Counted from the stretch's first letter, positions 45,573 through 55,958 are shown. The stretch: 64,000 bases of DNA from Corynebacterium kroppenstedtii DSM 44385 (GCF_000023145.1 NC_012704.1:930001-994000); one strand, 5' to 3'. Translations and numbers: made by a program. The notes: a model not told the origin generated them from the sequence alone.

Positions 45573-47971
45573 CCCGAGTACACCACGGTGAGACCCTGGG
45601 TCGCCCGTGTGGCAGCAACATAGAGATCCTGAAATCCCTGGACCGCCGTATATGCAATATCTTCAGGTTCGATGATGACTACTTCGTCAAATTCCAACCC
45701 CTTCGTTTCCGACGGATCCAAGATACTCACCGATTGATCCAGGTCCGATTGTTGTACAGCCTGGTCGATACAGGAATGAAGATCAGGGTTGTTTGCCGCA
45801 GTGACAATCGCAATAGTGCGCTCTGACGATATTGCTCCTGCAACCTCAGAAATGACATGTTGCAGTTTGTCGACAACAGGGGTTCGCACCTGACCGTGAT
45901 CCGAATCAGCCGACTCATGGTGCGCGCTTTCAGCGTCAGTGGCACGGCACGATTCCAACTCGGGTACATACACCATCGTGGGCCGTCGGCCATTCGAACG
46001 AATAGCAGTGTCCGACGAAGTATCAGGCGCCACATGATGGCGTATGTGGTCAACGACGTCGGTGATCTCTTTGGGAGTCCGGTAGTTAATCGTCAGCCGA
46101 TGATGGTGCCACCGCGACTGGACGAACGGCTCCAGCGTGTCCGACCATGATTCCACCCCAGCTGGGCTTCCTGTTTGCGCGGTGTCGCCGACCAAGGTCA
46201 TCCAGTGGTTAGGGCACCGACGCATCACCATCCGCCACTCCATCGCCGAGAGCTCTTGCGCTTCATCGACGACGACATGCCCGTAGGACCACAGTCGGTC
46301 TTCCTGAGCACGCTCGGCCGTCGTCCGATCATCCCGGACACGTTGGCGTTCCGCCAGCGCAGCAGCATCAAGAATGTCGTAGGCCATGAGTATTTCGGGA
46401 TCGAATTGATCATCAACGTCTTGGGACGCCGACCCAGCCAAAATATCGAGGGCGTCCTGCGCCTCAGCTATACGTTTGGATCGCTCGCGCTCTTCCTTCG
46501 CTCTCTGTTCGTCGATATCCGCAAGGCCAATAATCGTTGCGAGCTCATCCAGAAGAGCAGCGTCTGAGGTGGAAAAACTCCGCCCGTCAGCTCTGCGGAG
46601 AGCCTCACGCGTGAGATCGTCATAATCATTAGTCGCGTGCTGCAGCGCGCTCTCGTCACTGAAGAGGGTTGCGAGCACGTCGATGGGATCCAGCTCGGGC
46701 CACAGACTATCCATCAATTCGATGACTGCAGGTTCCTCTTCCAGATCTTCCCGCAGCGCAACCTGGTCACCGGCGTCAAGGAGATTATTCCCGCCTAATG
46801 GGTCTTCGCCAATTTGATCGGCAAAGGCGTCGGCGAGAAGGTCCAGGAATTTGTCTTGAAAAATACCGCGCGCCTGATTGTGTGCTTTTCGCGAACGACG
46901 AGCCCGCGTCCGCGCAGCTCGAACCATCGCGGGCGTGACGTCCAGGTGATGGCCATCCACACTTAACGACGTCGTTTCGTCGGGGACGAGCTGATAGTTC
47001 TTCACGGCATTAGTCAGGATCTCCACCATTTCAATGGATCCTTTGACTTCTCTACTGAGCTCAGAGTCAATTCGCGACGACGTTACTCCGGGGTAGAGAT
47101 CGCCGATGGTCGACAGAACGACGCCACCTTCGCCCAGCGTCGGTAGAACGCGGGAAATGTAGTCAATAAATGTCCTATTGGGCCCGATGACTAACACGCC
47201 GGTGGGAGAGAGGACGTCTCGCCATGTGTACAGCAGATATGCGACACGGTGGAGGGCTACTGCCGTTTTCCCAGTTCCGGGGCCACCTTCCACAACGGTG
47301 ACTCCGCGGTAAGGATCACGGATGATGGTATCTTGCTCACGCTGAATTGTTGCGACGATGTCAGTCATATGCCCGGTGCGGGCGGCGTTGAGCGCTGAGA
47401 GCAGCGGGGATTCGTCGCCTGCACCACGTGGGGATGAGTCCGCGTTAACGCCATCCGCGTTGAGCGCTTCAGCGTCAAGGTACTCGTCAGTGACTCCCGT
47501 TACCGTGCGTCCGTTCGTCTGCAAGTGGCGTCGCAGGGCCACACCTTCCGGGTGTGCAGTCGTCGCCAAGTAATAGGGCCGTGCCCCCGGGGCGCGCCAA
47601 TCCATGAGGAGAGTCCGATAATCGTCATCCTTATCGGACAACCCGATCCGCCCGATGTAGCGTCGATCCAGCTCAGGGTTGTCAGGAGATGGGTTTTCCG
47701 GTTCCTCGCCATCGGTTTCGACAACATCGATACGGCCGAAACACAGGCCAATTTCGGCTGAGGACAGCATGGTAAGCCGGTCATGCAACGTGCTATATGC
47801 CGTTTCTCGCTCGACGAGGCCACGAGGATCATGAGTACGCCGGCGTAGAACTGAACTCAGTTTTTCCTCAGAGAGTCGACGTTCACGATCGACGTAGGTG
47901 AAGAGTGAGTCGAGAACACGCTGCTCATAGGCGATGGCGGATTGTTCAGAATCGGTCGTGGGGGTTCCCAC
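45548..47971 (-). CDS. HelD/HelR-type UvrD-like helicase
   Basis: An 807-residue superfamily 1 ATPase. The N-terminal arm (about 1-120) is coiled and charged. GGPGTGKTAVALHR (Walker A) is near residue 230, VVDEAQELSAMEW is motif II, LTINYRTPKEI and YVAATRATQGLTV lie in the second ATPase lobe, and the middle part is a long helical insertion. This architecture is that of HelD proteins that bind and recycle RNA polymerase; mycobacterial and streptomycete HelR give rifampicin tolerance. Which function applies here is inferred from the family. It does not look like Rep or PcrA, which lack this arm. Confidence 0.85.
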   Translation of the reverse strand: MGTPTTDSEQSAIAYEQRVLDSLFTYVDRERRLSEEKLSSVLRRRTHDPRGLVERETAYSTLHDRLTMLSSAEIGLCFGRIDVVETDGEEPENPSPDNPELDRRYIGRIGLSDKDDDYRTLLMDWRAPGARPYYLATTAHPEGVALRRHLQTNGRTVTGVTDEYLDAEALNADGVNADSSPRGAGDESPLLSALNAARTGHMTDIVATIQREQDTIIRDPYRGVTVVEGGPGTGKTAVALHRVAYLLYTWRDVLSPTGVLVIGPNRTFIDYISRVLPTLGEGGVVLSTIGDLYPGVTSSRIDSELSREVKGSIEMVEILTNAVKNYQLVPDETTSLSVDGHHLDVTPAMVRAARTRARRSRKAHNQARGIFQDKFLDLLADAFADQIGEDPLGGNNLLDAGDQVALREDLEEEPAVIELMDSLWPELDPIDVLATLFSDESALQHATNDYDDLTREALRRADGRSFSTSDAALLDELATIIGLADIDEQRAKEERERSKRIAEAQDALDILAGSASQDVDDQFDPEILMAYDILDAAALAERQRVRDDRTTAERAQEDRLWSYGHVVVDEAQELSAMEWRMVMRRCPNHWMTLVGDTAQTGSPAGVESWSDTLEPFVQSRWHHHRLTINYRTPKEITDVVDHIRHHVAPDTSSDTAIRSNGRRPTMVYVPELESCRATDAESAHHESADSDHGQVRTPVVDKLQHVISEVAGAISSERTIAIVTAANNPDLHSCIDQAVQQSDLDQSVSILDPSETKGLEFDEVVIIEPEDIAYTAVQGFQDLYVAATRATQGLTVVYSGQPMFESA

Positions 47972-48024
47972 TTTTTCTCCAATAAACGTAGGGGTCTTTC
48001 GAAGTAATCATCCGTGACGGATCA

Positions 48025-48059
48025 ACCCCGTGGGCGTGAGAACTGTTCGCCCACGGGGT
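48025..48059 (-). terminator. Hairpin between the MBL-fold gene and helD
   Basis: A perfect 11-bp stem, ACCCCGTGGGC (48025-48035)/GCCCACGGGGT (48049-48059), with a 13-base loop, lies 12 bases downstream of the MBL stop and 53 bases upstream of the helD start. No T-run follows, so termination is uncertain. Confidence 0.55.
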
Positions 48060-48071
48060 AGGTTGCGTTGA

Positions 48072-48896
48072 TCACCACCCACGCTCACGCCATTCGGCGA
48101 GATGAGGATATTCGGCACCCAGTGTTGTATCGTCCCCATGGCCCGGGTGGATACAGGTTGACCCATCATACACATCGAAGAGCTTGCGGGTGACGTCGTC
48201 TAATAAATGGTTGAAGGCCTCCGGCGACGACGTTTTTCCGACCCCGCCGGGGAAAAGAGAATCGCCAGTGAAAACGTGAACGGGCGCTTTAATACCGAGC
48301 GAAGATTGCGGGTCACAGGCTATGGCCAGGCCCTCACGAGTGTGGCCATGGAGAGTAATACCGGACAAGTGAAGGCCGGCTAGCTTCTCGCTGGCGAGGT
48401 CTAACCTTTCTCCATCCTTGGCGACGCGGTCAGCATCGGCAGGTAAATCAGGTGCATCCCCGGCGGACGCATGATGCCGTGCCCCAGTCTGCTGGAGAAC
48501 CTCTTGGAGGGCTCCGACGTGATCATAGTGTGAATGTGTAGTGATAACGTCCGTTATTTTCACGCCTGCGGCATCGGCGAGATCGAGGAGGAAAGGCGCG
48601 TCAGTTGCCGCATCAATGAGGACCGCATCGTTATCCACTGCCAGGAGATAGCAGGAATTGTCCATGGATCCGACGGAGGTTTTGATAATGGATACGACGC
48701 TTGCCTCGGATGAGGAGGGTTTTCCGTCGCGGGTTTGAGGTGGGGCTTCATAGACCAATCGTTGAGCTTGCCGAGGGCCGTCAATATGCCCTGTGTACGA
48801 GCCAAAAACTATGCGTTCGTTGGTACGAGCTGCCGCGTTATGCGTGTCTGCGTGTGACGTTTCCGAGTTTTCTGGAGTGTTGTTGGAAGTACTCAT
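48072..48896 (-). CDS. Metallo-beta-lactamase-fold hydrolase (glyoxalase II-like)
   Basis: A cytosolic hydrolase of 274 residues. The zinc motif THSHYDHVGAL (HxHxDH) lies near residue 140, and a late His and Asp motif is FTGDSLFPGGVG and CIHPGHGDDT. The resemblance is to hydroxyacylglutathione hydrolase-like enzymes; corynebacteria lack glutathione, so mycothiol or another thioester is more likely. It is followed downstream by helD in the same direction. Substrate unknown. Confidence 0.87.
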   Translation of the reverse strand: MSTSNNTPENSETSHADTHNAAARTNERIVFGSYTGHIDGPRQAQRLVYEAPPQTRDGKPSSSEASVVSIIKTSVGSMDNSCYLLAVDNDAVLIDAATDAPFLLDLADAAGVKITDVITTHSHYDHVGALQEVLQQTGARHHASAGDAPDLPADADRVAKDGERLDLASEKLAGLHLSGITLHGHTREGLAIACDPQSSLGIKAPVHVFTGDSLFPGGVGKTSSPEAFNHLLDDVTRKLFDVYDGSTCIHPGHGDDTTLGAEYPHLAEWRERGW

Positions 48897-49011
48897 GCGT
48901 CCACCCTAGGTCTTTTCCATGACGTTGTGTGCGGGGTGGCCTGTACTGGTCGTAGAATAGCGCGGTATTCGTTTCACAAACCATTAATGAGCGGTATAAG
49001 AAGGGAAATCT

Positions 49012-51894
49012 GTGGCAGATCGACTGATCGTCCGGGGAGCCAGTGAACATAACTTAAAAGGTGTTGATATCGATTTACCTCGAGACGAACTCATCGTTTT
49101 CACGGGTTTATCCGGATCCGGTAAATCATCCCTTGCCTTCGATACGATTTTTGCTGAGGGGCAGCGTCGTTATGTCGAGTCATTGAGCTCTTATGCCCGT
49201 CAGTTCCTTGGCCAGATGGAGAAACCGGCGGTCGATTTTATTGAGGGACTCTCACCAGCTGTTTCCATTGACCAGAAGTCAACGAACCATAACCCGCGTT
49301 CAACGGTGGGGACGATCACCGAAGTTTATGATTATCTCCGGCTTTTCTACGCGCGCATCGGCATCCCGCACTGCCCGACCTGTGGTGCGGTTATTGAGCG
49401 CCAGACACCGCAACAAATTGTTGACCAGATTATGGATATGGAGCAAGGTCTCCGCTTCCAAATCTTGGCTCCGGTTGTCCGGACACGAAAAGGGGAGTTT
49501 GTTGACTTATTCGAGAACCTTTCAGCACAGGGATATGTTCGTGTCCGTGTAGATGGAACGACTTATCACATTTCCGATGTCCCTAAATTGGAAAAACAGG
49601 TCAAACATAATATCGAAGTTGTTATTGACCGTCTGTCAGTAAAGCCGACTCAGAAGCAGCGGTTAACTGATTCTGTCGAAACCGCATTGAATCTTGCTGA
49701 TGGGGTAGTCATCTTTGATTTTGTTTCCTTAGGTGATGACCATCCTTATCGTTTCCGACGTTTTAGTGAGAAGATGGCATGCCCGAATGGTCATCCATTA
49801 GCTATTGATGAACTGGAACCGAGAACGTTCTCGTTCAACTCCCCATACGGAGCTTGTCCCGAATGCGATGGGTTGGGGAGCAAGTTGACTGTTGATGAAT
49901 CATTAGTGATTCCTGATGATACGAAGCCACTGGTCGAAGCTATCGCGCCGTGGGTGAGTAACCATTCAACGTTCTATTCGAAAATGGTGGAGGCAATAGC
50001 CCAGCAGTTGGGGGTTTCTCCGAGCACGCCGTGGAAAGACCTGACCGCGTCCCAGAAGCGGACGATCATGCATGGATCGAATCATCAGATTTCCATTCGT
50101 TATCGCAATGCTTATCGGAGGGTAAGGAAATATAGCGCGCCGTTTGAAGGGGTCATGCCATTTCTTCATCGGCGGATAGACCAGGCAGAGTCTGATTCGC
50201 AAAAACAGCGGTTCACGGCATATATGCGTGAGGTACCGTGCCCGAAGTGCCATGGGGCCCGTTTAAAGCCCGAGGTCCTCTCGGTCAAGATCGCTGGAGA
50301 TTCTTCGGATGGCACCAATCAGGAGTTATCCATCGCGGAGCTTAGTGATTTATCTATCTCTGACGCTTCGGTGTTCTTAAATTCGTTAACGCTCTCCTCC
50401 CGTGAGGAAATGATTTCCGGCCGAGTGCTCAAGGAAGTCCAGGCGCGACTGACTTTCCTTCTCGACGTCGGACTGGAGTATCTCTCACTATCTCGTTCGG
50501 CTGGAACCCTTTCAGGTGGAGAAGCTCAACGTATTCGCTTAGCGACGCAGATCGGCTCAGGCCTGGCGGGCGTGCTCTACGTTCTTGACGAGCCTTCGAT
50601 CGGACTCCATCAGCGCGATAATCAACGATTGATCGCCACTCTGGAACAGCTTCGCGATCTTGGAAATACTCTCATCGTTGTCGAGCACGATGAGGAAACG
50701 ATTCGTACAGCGGATTGGCTGGTCGATATTGGTCCGCGTGCTGGTGAATATGGTGGGGAAGTAGTCTATCAGGGCCGACCGGATGGTATCGAGAAGTGTA
50801 AGAACTCGTTAACGGGTGACTATTTGTCCCGTCGAAGGGTGTTGGCCGTTCCGGACAAGCGTCGAGAACTTGATAAAGACCGTCACATTACAGTCATTGA
50901 GGCTAAGGAAAATAATCTTAAAAACATCGATGTGTCTTTCCCACTCGGTGTTTTGACCGTCGTCACTGGGGTATCAGGGTCAGGTAAGTCGTCTTTGGTG
51001 AATGGTGTCCTGGCATCGACATTGCAGAGAGATTTGAACGGTGCTCGCGTCGTTCCTGGCCGTCACCGTCGGATTGAGGGGCTGGATCAGCTGGACAAGT
51101 TGGTGCAGGTTGATCAGAGTCCGATCGGTCGGACACCGCGGTCAAATCCTGCGACATATACGGGAGTTTTTGACAAGATTCGTAATCTTTTCGCCGAAAC
51201 ACAAGAGGCAAAAGTGCGCGGCTATAAAGCCGGTCGTTTTTCCTTCAATGTTAAAGGCGGTCGGTGCGAAGCATGTCGAGGCGATGGGACAATCAAGATT
51301 GAAATGAATTTCCTCCCCGACGTGTATGTCCCGTGTGAAGTCTGTCATGGCGCGCGGTATAACCGGGAAACTCTTGAGGTCAAATATAAGGGCAAAAACA
51401 TTGCCGAAGTCCTCGATATGCCCATTTCTGAGGCTGCCGACTTCTTTGAACCGATCACCTCTATCCACCGGTATCTCGCAACTCTTGTCGACGTTGGTCT
51501 GGGTTATGTCCGTTTGGGGCAGTCGGCAACGACGTTGTCCGGTGGTGAAGCTCAGCGCGTTAAATTAGCTTCCGAACTGCAAAAACGCTCTCGTGGGCGG
51601 ACGGTTTATATCCTTGATGAGCCAACGACCGGGTTGCATTTTGAAGATATTCGGAAGCTCATGCTCGTGATTCAAGGTCTCGTAGATAAAGGGAACTCCG
51701 TCATCGTTATCGAGCACAACCTAGATGTCATCAAGATGGCAGATTGGGTCATCGATATGGGGCCAGAAGGCGGTGCCGGCGGTGGACGTGTCGTTGATCA
51801 GGGGACGCCTGAAGATCTCGTGGATCGTCGGGAAGAAACCGGTTCCTATACCGCGAAATATTTGGCGGATATGCTCCCTAGAAATAGTAAATAA
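49012..51894 (+). CDS. uvrA: Excinuclease ABC subunit A
   Basis: Damage-recognition ATPase of nucleotide excision repair, 960 residues. Two ABC modules: Walker [13 protein letters not shown] and [12 protein letters not shown], signatures [12 protein letters not shown] and [12 protein letters not shown]. Zinc fingers: CPTCGAV near residue 122, CPECDGLG and CPKCHGARL, and CEACRGDG...CEVCHGARY near 745-780. The start is GTG 49012 with GAAGGGAAA upstream. The partner uvrB is 5 kb upstream on the same strand. Confidence 0.97.
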   Translation: MADRLIVRGASEHNLKGVDIDLPRDELIVFTGLSGSGKSSLAFDTIFAEGQRRYVESLSSYARQFLGQMEKPAVDFIEGLSPAVSIDQKSTNHNPRSTVGTITEVYDYLRLFYARIGIPHCPTCGAVIERQTPQQIVDQIMDMEQGLRFQILAPVVRTRKGEFVDLFENLSAQGYVRVRVDGTTYHISDVPKLEKQVKHNIEVVIDRLSVKPTQKQRLTDSVETALNLADGVVIFDFVSLGDDHPYRFRRFSEKMACPNGHPLAIDELEPRTFSFNSPYGACPECDGLGSKLTVDESLVIPDDTKPLVEAIAPWVSNHSTFYSKMVEAIAQQLGVSPSTPWKDLTASQKRTIMHGSNHQISIRYRNAYRRVRKYSAPFEGVMPFLHRRIDQAESDSQKQRFTAYMREVPCPKCHGARLKPEVLSVKIAGDSSDGTNQELSIAELSDLSISDASVFLNSLTLSSREEMISGRVLKEVQARLTFLLDVGLEYLSLSRSAGTLSGGEAQRIRLATQIGSGLAGVLYVLDEPSIGLHQRDNQRLIATLEQLRDLGNTLIVVEHDEETIRTADWLVDIGPRAGEYGGEVVYQGRPDGIEKCKNSLTGDYLSRRRVLAVPDKRRELDKDRHITVIEAKENNLKNIDVSFPLGVLTVVTGVSGSGKSSLVNGVLASTLQRDLNGARVVPGRHRRIEGLDQLDKLVQVDQSPIGRTPRSNPATYTGVFDKIRNLFAETQEAKVRGYKAGRFSFNVKGGRCEACRGDGTIKIEMNFLPDVYVPCEVCHGARYNRETLEVKYKGKNIAEVLDMPISEAADFFEPITSIHRYLATLVDVGLGYVRLGQSATTLSGGEAQRVKLASELQKRSRGRTVYILDEPTTGLHFEDIRKLMLVIQGLVDKGNSVIVIEHNLDVIKMADWVIDMGPEGGAGGGRVVDQGTPEDLVDRREETGSYTAKYLADMLPRNSK

Positions 51895-51914
51895 TTGGAG
51901 CCACAGCCGAGTTA

Positions 51915-51930
51915 CAGACCGGTCGGTCTA
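51915..51930. promoter_or_regulatory. McbR-like operator upstream of cbs
   Basis: CAGAC-CGGTCG-GTCTA differs by one base from TAGAC-N6-GTCTA, the site I recall for McbR, the methionine/cysteine repressor of C. glutamicum. It lies 35-50 bases upstream of the cbs ATG, near the -10 candidate TATACT (51953-51958). Confidence 0.55.
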
Positions 51931-51964
51931 ACTGATTGGGATCGGGGTTTCTATACTCGATCCC

Positions 51965-53347
51965 ATGAAATTGTTGAAACACATCACTGAGGCAGTTGGT
52001 GATACGCCCCTAGTGCAGCTGCAGTCTGTTGTTCCGGATGGAGCAGGCTTAGTTGCTGCCAAAATTGAATACCTTAACCCGGGCGGAAGTTCTAAGGACC
52101 GCATAGCGAAAAAGATTATCGATGCTGCGGAAAAAGAGGGAAAACTCAAGCCCGGCGGAACCATTATTGAACCGACGTCGGGAAACACCGGAGTCGGTTT
52201 AGCCATGGTTGCCCAAGAACGCGGGTACCAGTGCATCTTTGTCTGCCCCGACAAAGTGGGTAAAGACAAAATCGATGTTCTGCGTGCCTACGGTGCCGAA
52301 GTCGTCGTGTGCCCGACGGCCGTAGAGCCCGATAGTCCTGACTCGTATTATTCAGTGTCAGATCGTCTTGTTTCCGAAACGCCCGGAGCCTTTAAACCTG
52401 ATCAGTATTCCAACCCCAATGGGCCGGCTAGCCATTATGAATCCACCGGCCCAGAAATTTGGCGGGATATGGACGGGGAAATTACTCACTTCGTAGCAGG
52501 AGTGGGCACCGGTGGAACAATTACGGGCACGGGCCGTTTCCTCAAAGAGGTTTCGAACGGAGCAGTCAAAGTCATTGGTGCTGATCCCGAGGGCTCGGTC
52601 TATTCGGGTGGTTCCGGACGCCCGTATCTCATCGAAGGAGTCGGTGAGGACATGTGGCCCGACGCCTACGACCGCAACCTCCCCGATGAGATAATTTCCG
52701 TGACTGACGCTGAAGCCTTTGCGATGACGCGTCGCTTAGCAAGGGAGGAAGGTCTTTTAGTCGGTGGATCGTCGGGAATGGCCGTTGTTGCCGCAATAAA
52801 GGTTGCTCAACGGGATCCGGACGCCAAAATTGTTGTTCTTTTGCCTGACGGTGGCCGGGGATACTTAGGCAAGATTTTCAATGACGAGTGGATGCTTTCG
52901 TATGGTTTCGATACCGGACGCCCCCGTGAACAAGAAGAGCCGACGATAGCCGACATCCTTCGCCGTAAGAATGATTCAGCCTCGTCGCTTCCCGCTTTCG
53001 TTCATACTCACCCGAATGAGACCATCCGTGATGCCATCAATATTTTGCGGGAATTCAACGTATCGCAGATGCCAGTCCTAGGGGCCGAACCTCCGATTGT
53101 GGTGGGAGAAATTCGTGGCGCTGTCACCGAAAGAGGCCTGCTACGAGCTGTGTACGAGGATGGTCATTCGTTGTCGGATTCGGTGTCGTCCGTGATGGAG
53201 GACGCCATGCCCCTCGTCGGCGATCAAGAGCGAGCATCTGAAGCGATCAAGCAACTAGAAAGTGTGGATTCACTGATGGTTCTCGCTGACGGTGTTCCGG
53301 TTGGAGTGGTAACTCGTCAAGATCTGCTTGGTTTCGCCAAAAAGTAA
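51965..53347 (+). CDS. cbs: Cystathionine beta-synthase
   Basis: PLP enzyme of 460 residues that joins serine and homocysteine. The PLP lysine is in NPGGSSKDRIA, TSGNTGVGLAM and GVGTGGTITGTGR bind substrate and cofactor, and two CBS repeats form the C-terminal regulatory part at about 345-460 (VHTHPNETIRDAINIL and DSLMVLADGVPVGVVTR). The CBS repeats distinguish it from plain cysteine synthase. With the downstream MetB-family gene it could make cysteine from methionine (reverse transsulfuration). It is preceded by the McbR-like site. Confidence 0.9.
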   Translation: MKLLKHITEAVGDTPLVQLQSVVPDGAGLVAAKIEYLNPGGSSKDRIAKKIIDAAEKEGKLKPGGTIIEPTSGNTGVGLAMVAQERGYQCIFVCPDKVGKDKIDVLRAYGAEVVVCPTAVEPDSPDSYYSVSDRLVSETPGAFKPDQYSNPNGPASHYESTGPEIWRDMDGEITHFVAGVGTGGTITGTGRFLKEVSNGAVKVIGADPEGSVYSGGSGRPYLIEGVGEDMWPDAYDRNLPDEIISVTDAEAFAMTRRLAREEGLLVGGSSGMAVVAAIKVAQRDPDAKIVVLLPDGGRGYLGKIFNDEWMLSYGFDTGRPREQEEPTIADILRRKNDSASSLPAFVHTHPNETIRDAINILREFNVSQMPVLGAEPPIVVGEIRGAVTERGLLRAVYEDGHSLSDSVSSVMEDAMPLVGDQERASEAIKQLESVDSLMVLADGVPVGVVTRQDLLGFAKK

Positions 53348-53408
53348 AGCATATAAAGAGCGAAGCCTAGTGGGAATAAAACCAATACGTTCTGAAGAAA
53401 GGGAAAAC

Positions 53409-54572
53409 ATGAGTGACATAGAAAAGGGAGACGCTCGAGACCGAGGATTGGAGACGTCTGCCGTTCACGCAGGGTGGACGCCGGAGGCTGCAACCGGAGC
53501 AGTTAATCCACCTATTTATGCAACGTCTACCTATGCCCAAGACGGAGTCGGTGGACTGCGCGGCGGTTATGAGTATTCCAGGACGGGAAACCCAACCCGC
53601 ACTGCATTAGAAAAAGCAATCGCTGAGCTAGAGCGGGGCAAGTACGGACGTGCCTTTGGCTCCGGAATGGCGGCTAGTGACGCAGTTTTGCGGGCCATGC
53701 TCAAACCCGGCGATCACATCATCATCCCCAATGACGCATATGGCGGAACATTCCGCCTCATTGACAAGATTTTTGCGAAGTGGGGGATCGATTACACACC
53801 AGTGGCAATTAACGATCTCGATGAGGTGCAATCCGCGCTTACTGATCGGACGCGGCTGGTATGGGCTGAGTCCCCAACCAATCCGCTCCTAACCATTGCG
53901 GATATCCCTGCTCTGGCTAAAGTCGCGCACAGCGTGAACGCCCGGTTGGTGGTTGACAATACGTTTGCTACTCCGGCTTTGCAGCAACCGTTATCGCTTG
54001 GTGCAGACATCGTCGTCCATTCGACTACGAAATACATCGGTGGGCACTCTGATGTGGTTGGCGGAGCAGTAGTGACGTCGGATCAAGAGGTCGATGATGA
54101 GGTTGCTTTCCTGCAGAATTCAGCCGGTGCAATTGCCGGGCCCTTCGATTCATTCCTTACCCTGCGTGGACTGAGGAGTCTGCCAGTCCGGATGGAGCGA
54201 CACAGCGCGAATGCCCAGGCCATAGCTAACCGATTGGCTGATCACCCCGCGGTTAAAGAGGTCATTTATCCAGGGTTGGAGAGCCATCCCGGGCACGCGG
54301 TTGCCGCTGCTCAAATGTCTCACTTCGGCGGCATGGTCTCTCTTCGCCTCGCTGACCACGATGCGGCACAGCGTCTATGCAAGAACACATCGGTCTTTAC
54401 ACTTGCCGAATCGCTTGGCGGCGTTGAATCACTGATCGAGCATCCGGCAGCCATGACCCATGCGTCGACAGCGGGATCAGTGCTGGAAGTTCCCGATGAT
54501 TTAGTTCGACTTTCGGTTGGTCTAGAATCCGCCGAAGACCTTATCGCCGACCTATTACAGGCACTTGACTAG
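53409..54572 (+). CDS. metB: Cystathionine gamma-synthase/lyase (MetB family)
   Basis: PLP enzyme of 387 residues. YSRTGNPTR, GSGMAASDAVL and the PLP lysine in HSTTKYIGGHSD are typical of the gamma-family. Whether it works as synthase (forward) or lyase (reverse) cannot be told safely from sequence; the cbs neighbour favours lyase. ATG 53409 follows GAAAGGGAAA; an open frame extends upstream to overlap cbs, but no better start is seen. C. glutamicum MetB can do both reactions. Confidence 0.93.
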   Translation: MSDIEKGDARDRGLETSAVHAGWTPEAATGAVNPPIYATSTYAQDGVGGLRGGYEYSRTGNPTRTALEKAIAELERGKYGRAFGSGMAASDAVLRAMLKPGDHIIIPNDAYGGTFRLIDKIFAKWGIDYTPVAINDLDEVQSALTDRTRLVWAESPTNPLLTIADIPALAKVAHSVNARLVVDNTFATPALQQPLSLGADIVVHSTTKYIGGHSDVVGGAVVTSDQEVDDEVAFLQNSAGAIAGPFDSFLTLRGLRSLPVRMERHSANAQAIANRLADHPAVKEVIYPGLESHPGHAVAAAQMSHFGGMVSLRLADHDAAQRLCKNTSVFTLAESLGGVESLIEHPAAMTHASTAGSVLEVPDDLVRLSVGLESAEDLIADLLQALD

Positions 54573-54746
54573 TTACCACACCTGGGCCGGTAGCACACCT
54601 TCAATCGACGCATCCCTGGAACGATTAGCTAAAGATTTGGTAGTGGTCCACGACCCTGCTATCCTGATTGACACGACCGTCCGACGTGGTGGAAATCCAC
54701 GCGGGCTACAAGCGGAGGATGCTCCCACCACGTGACCGCCGAAAGG

Positions 54747-54775
54747 TTGGACTCTGGTAGAAGGTTACCGATAAG
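54747..54775 (+). promoter_or_regulatory. Candidate promoter of infC-rpmI-rplT
   Basis: TTGGAC (54747-54752), 17 bases, GATAAG (54770-54775). It would give a leader of about 235 bases that includes the attenuator hairpin. Confidence 0.45.
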
Positions 54776-54817
54776 TTTTGGCTTACGCTCAGGACTTATG
54801 TGTTGAGCCTTGGTAGC

Positions 54818-54860
54818 ATCCCCGTCTTACAGAGTGGATCTGTAAAGCGGGGATTCTTTT
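54818..54860 (+). terminator. Attenuator-like terminator in the infC leader
   Basis: ATCCCCG (54818-54824) pairs with CGGGGAT (54848-54854); inside it CTTACAG pairs with CTGTAAAG apart from one bulged A. TTCTTTT follows. It lies about 158 bases upstream of the infC start, so it fits an attenuator better than a metB terminator 250 bases away, although both are possible. Confidence 0.7.
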
Positions 54861-55018
54861 ATGGCGCAGCAAAGGAACCCACTCCTCAGGTGTTGGAACT
54901 CGTGCATTATGCGCACTCGTGAAAATGCCTGTGAGTCCGGTTCAAAGGTTTATCCAGCGCTTGTAGCACGTCAGTGCGGCCAGACCAGTCAATGTTCATC
55001 CCTATTGAGGAGTCTCAC

Positions 55019-55543
55019 ATCAGCGCTGAAGCTCGCATTAATGAGCGAATTCGTGTCCCCGAAGTTCGACTCGTTGGCCCTAGTGGCGAACAGGTTGGAA
55101 TCGTGCGTACCGACGATGCTCGCAAGCTCGCCTATGACGCCGATCTTGATCTTGTCGAGGTTGCGCCACGTGCAAAACCACCTGTGGCCAAGATCATGGA
55201 TTACGGCAAGTACAAGTACGAGCAAGCACAAAAGGCTCGCGAATCTCGCCGCAACCAGCAGCAGACCGTCGTCAAGGAACAAAAGTTCCGGCCCAAGATT
55301 GACGATCATGATTATGAGACTAAGAAGGGCAATGTTGTCCGGTTCTTGGAGAAAGGCTCCAAGGTGAAGGTCACAATCATGTTCCGTGGTCGCGAGCAGT
55401 CTCGTCCGGAATTAGGTTTCCGGTTGCTCGAGCGCTTGGCTGATGACGTCGCCGATGCCGGCGTCGTTGAATCTCGGCCCAAGCAAGATGGTCGCAACAT
55501 GACTATGGTTCTCGGTCCTGTGCGTCGCAAAGGTAAGAAGTAG
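55019..55543 (+). CDS. infC: Translation initiation factor IF-3, probable AUC start
   Basis: IF-3 of about 174 residues. N-domain: [21 protein letters not shown] and [22 protein letters not shown]-domain: [19 protein letters not shown] and [12 protein letters not shown]. The ATC codon at 55019 lies 6 bases after the perfect ribosome binding site GAGGAG (55007-55012) and gives the N-terminus (M)[12 protein letters not shown], as in actinobacterial IF-3. In-frame GTG 54974 and ATG 54992 would add residues and have no ribosome binding site. E. coli infC uses AUU, which IF-3 itself discriminates against, giving feedback control; the same logic fits here. Confidence 0.9.
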   Translation: MSAEARINERIRVPEVRLVGPSGEQVGIVRTDDARKLAYDADLDLVEVAPRAKPPVAKIMDYGKYKYEQAQKARESRRNQQQTVVKEQKFRPKIDDHDYETKKGNVVRFLEKGSKVKVTIMFRGREQSRPELGFRLLERLADDVADAGVVESRPKQDGRNMTMVLGPVRRKGKK

Positions 55544-55714
55544 TCCTTCTCACAACGACAGGGCAGTGCATGAACTGCTGAGGGATTCCCGTGCGTTTCT
55601 TTCGGCGAGTGCTCTGCCCAGTGTGGCGTGAGCCGAGAAGTCGTAGATCGATTCGCGACGATCTCGGCAGCGTGCAAGACCAACTCATTCAATTTGTGCA
55701 AAGGAAAATCGGCA

Positions 55715-55909
55715 GTGAAGCAGAAGACCCACAGCGGAATTAAGAAGCGCATCAAGAAGACGGGCTCCGGCAAACTCCGCCGCGAGCAGGCTAATCGCCG
55801 TCACCTTCTCGAGGGCAAGCCATCGACCCGCACCCGTCGTTTGAAGGGCGATACTTCCGTTTCCCGTAACGACACCAAGCGCGTTAATCGGCTCCTGGGC
55901 GAGGGCTAG
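55715..55909 (+). CDS. rpmI: 50S ribosomal protein L35
   Basis: A basic 64-residue protein. (M)[19 protein letters not shown] and the Arg/Lys-rich remainder are typical of L35. GTG 55715 is chosen: AAAGGAAA lies 8 bases upstream and the length is the family's usual. A longer frame starting at 55628 would add 29 non-conserved residues. It lies in the infC-rpmI-rplT operon. Confidence 0.95.
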   Translation: MKQKTHSGIKKRIKKTGSGKLRREQANRRHLLEGKPSTRTRRLKGDTSVSRNDTKRVNRLLGEG

Positions 55910-55958
55910 AAATCACCCGCTCGGTAACACCCCCGACTAGATAGAAGGAAGTAACACT

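Larger units (their letters stand above)
54573..55018 (+). other. Leader region of infC, 446 bases without a gene
   Basis: It holds a 9-bp inverted repeat ACGTGGTGG (54684-54692)/CCACCACGT (54725-54733), a promoter candidate, the terminator-like hairpin described separately, and the GAGGAG ribosome binding site at 55007-55012. The short frame starting at 54861 is not supported by any family resemblance. Confidence 0.6.

Noticed and set aside
54861-55367. 168-residue frame beginning ATGGCGCAGCAAAGG across the infC start
   Set aside because: It overlaps infC in another frame, has no ribosome binding site and no recognisable motif.
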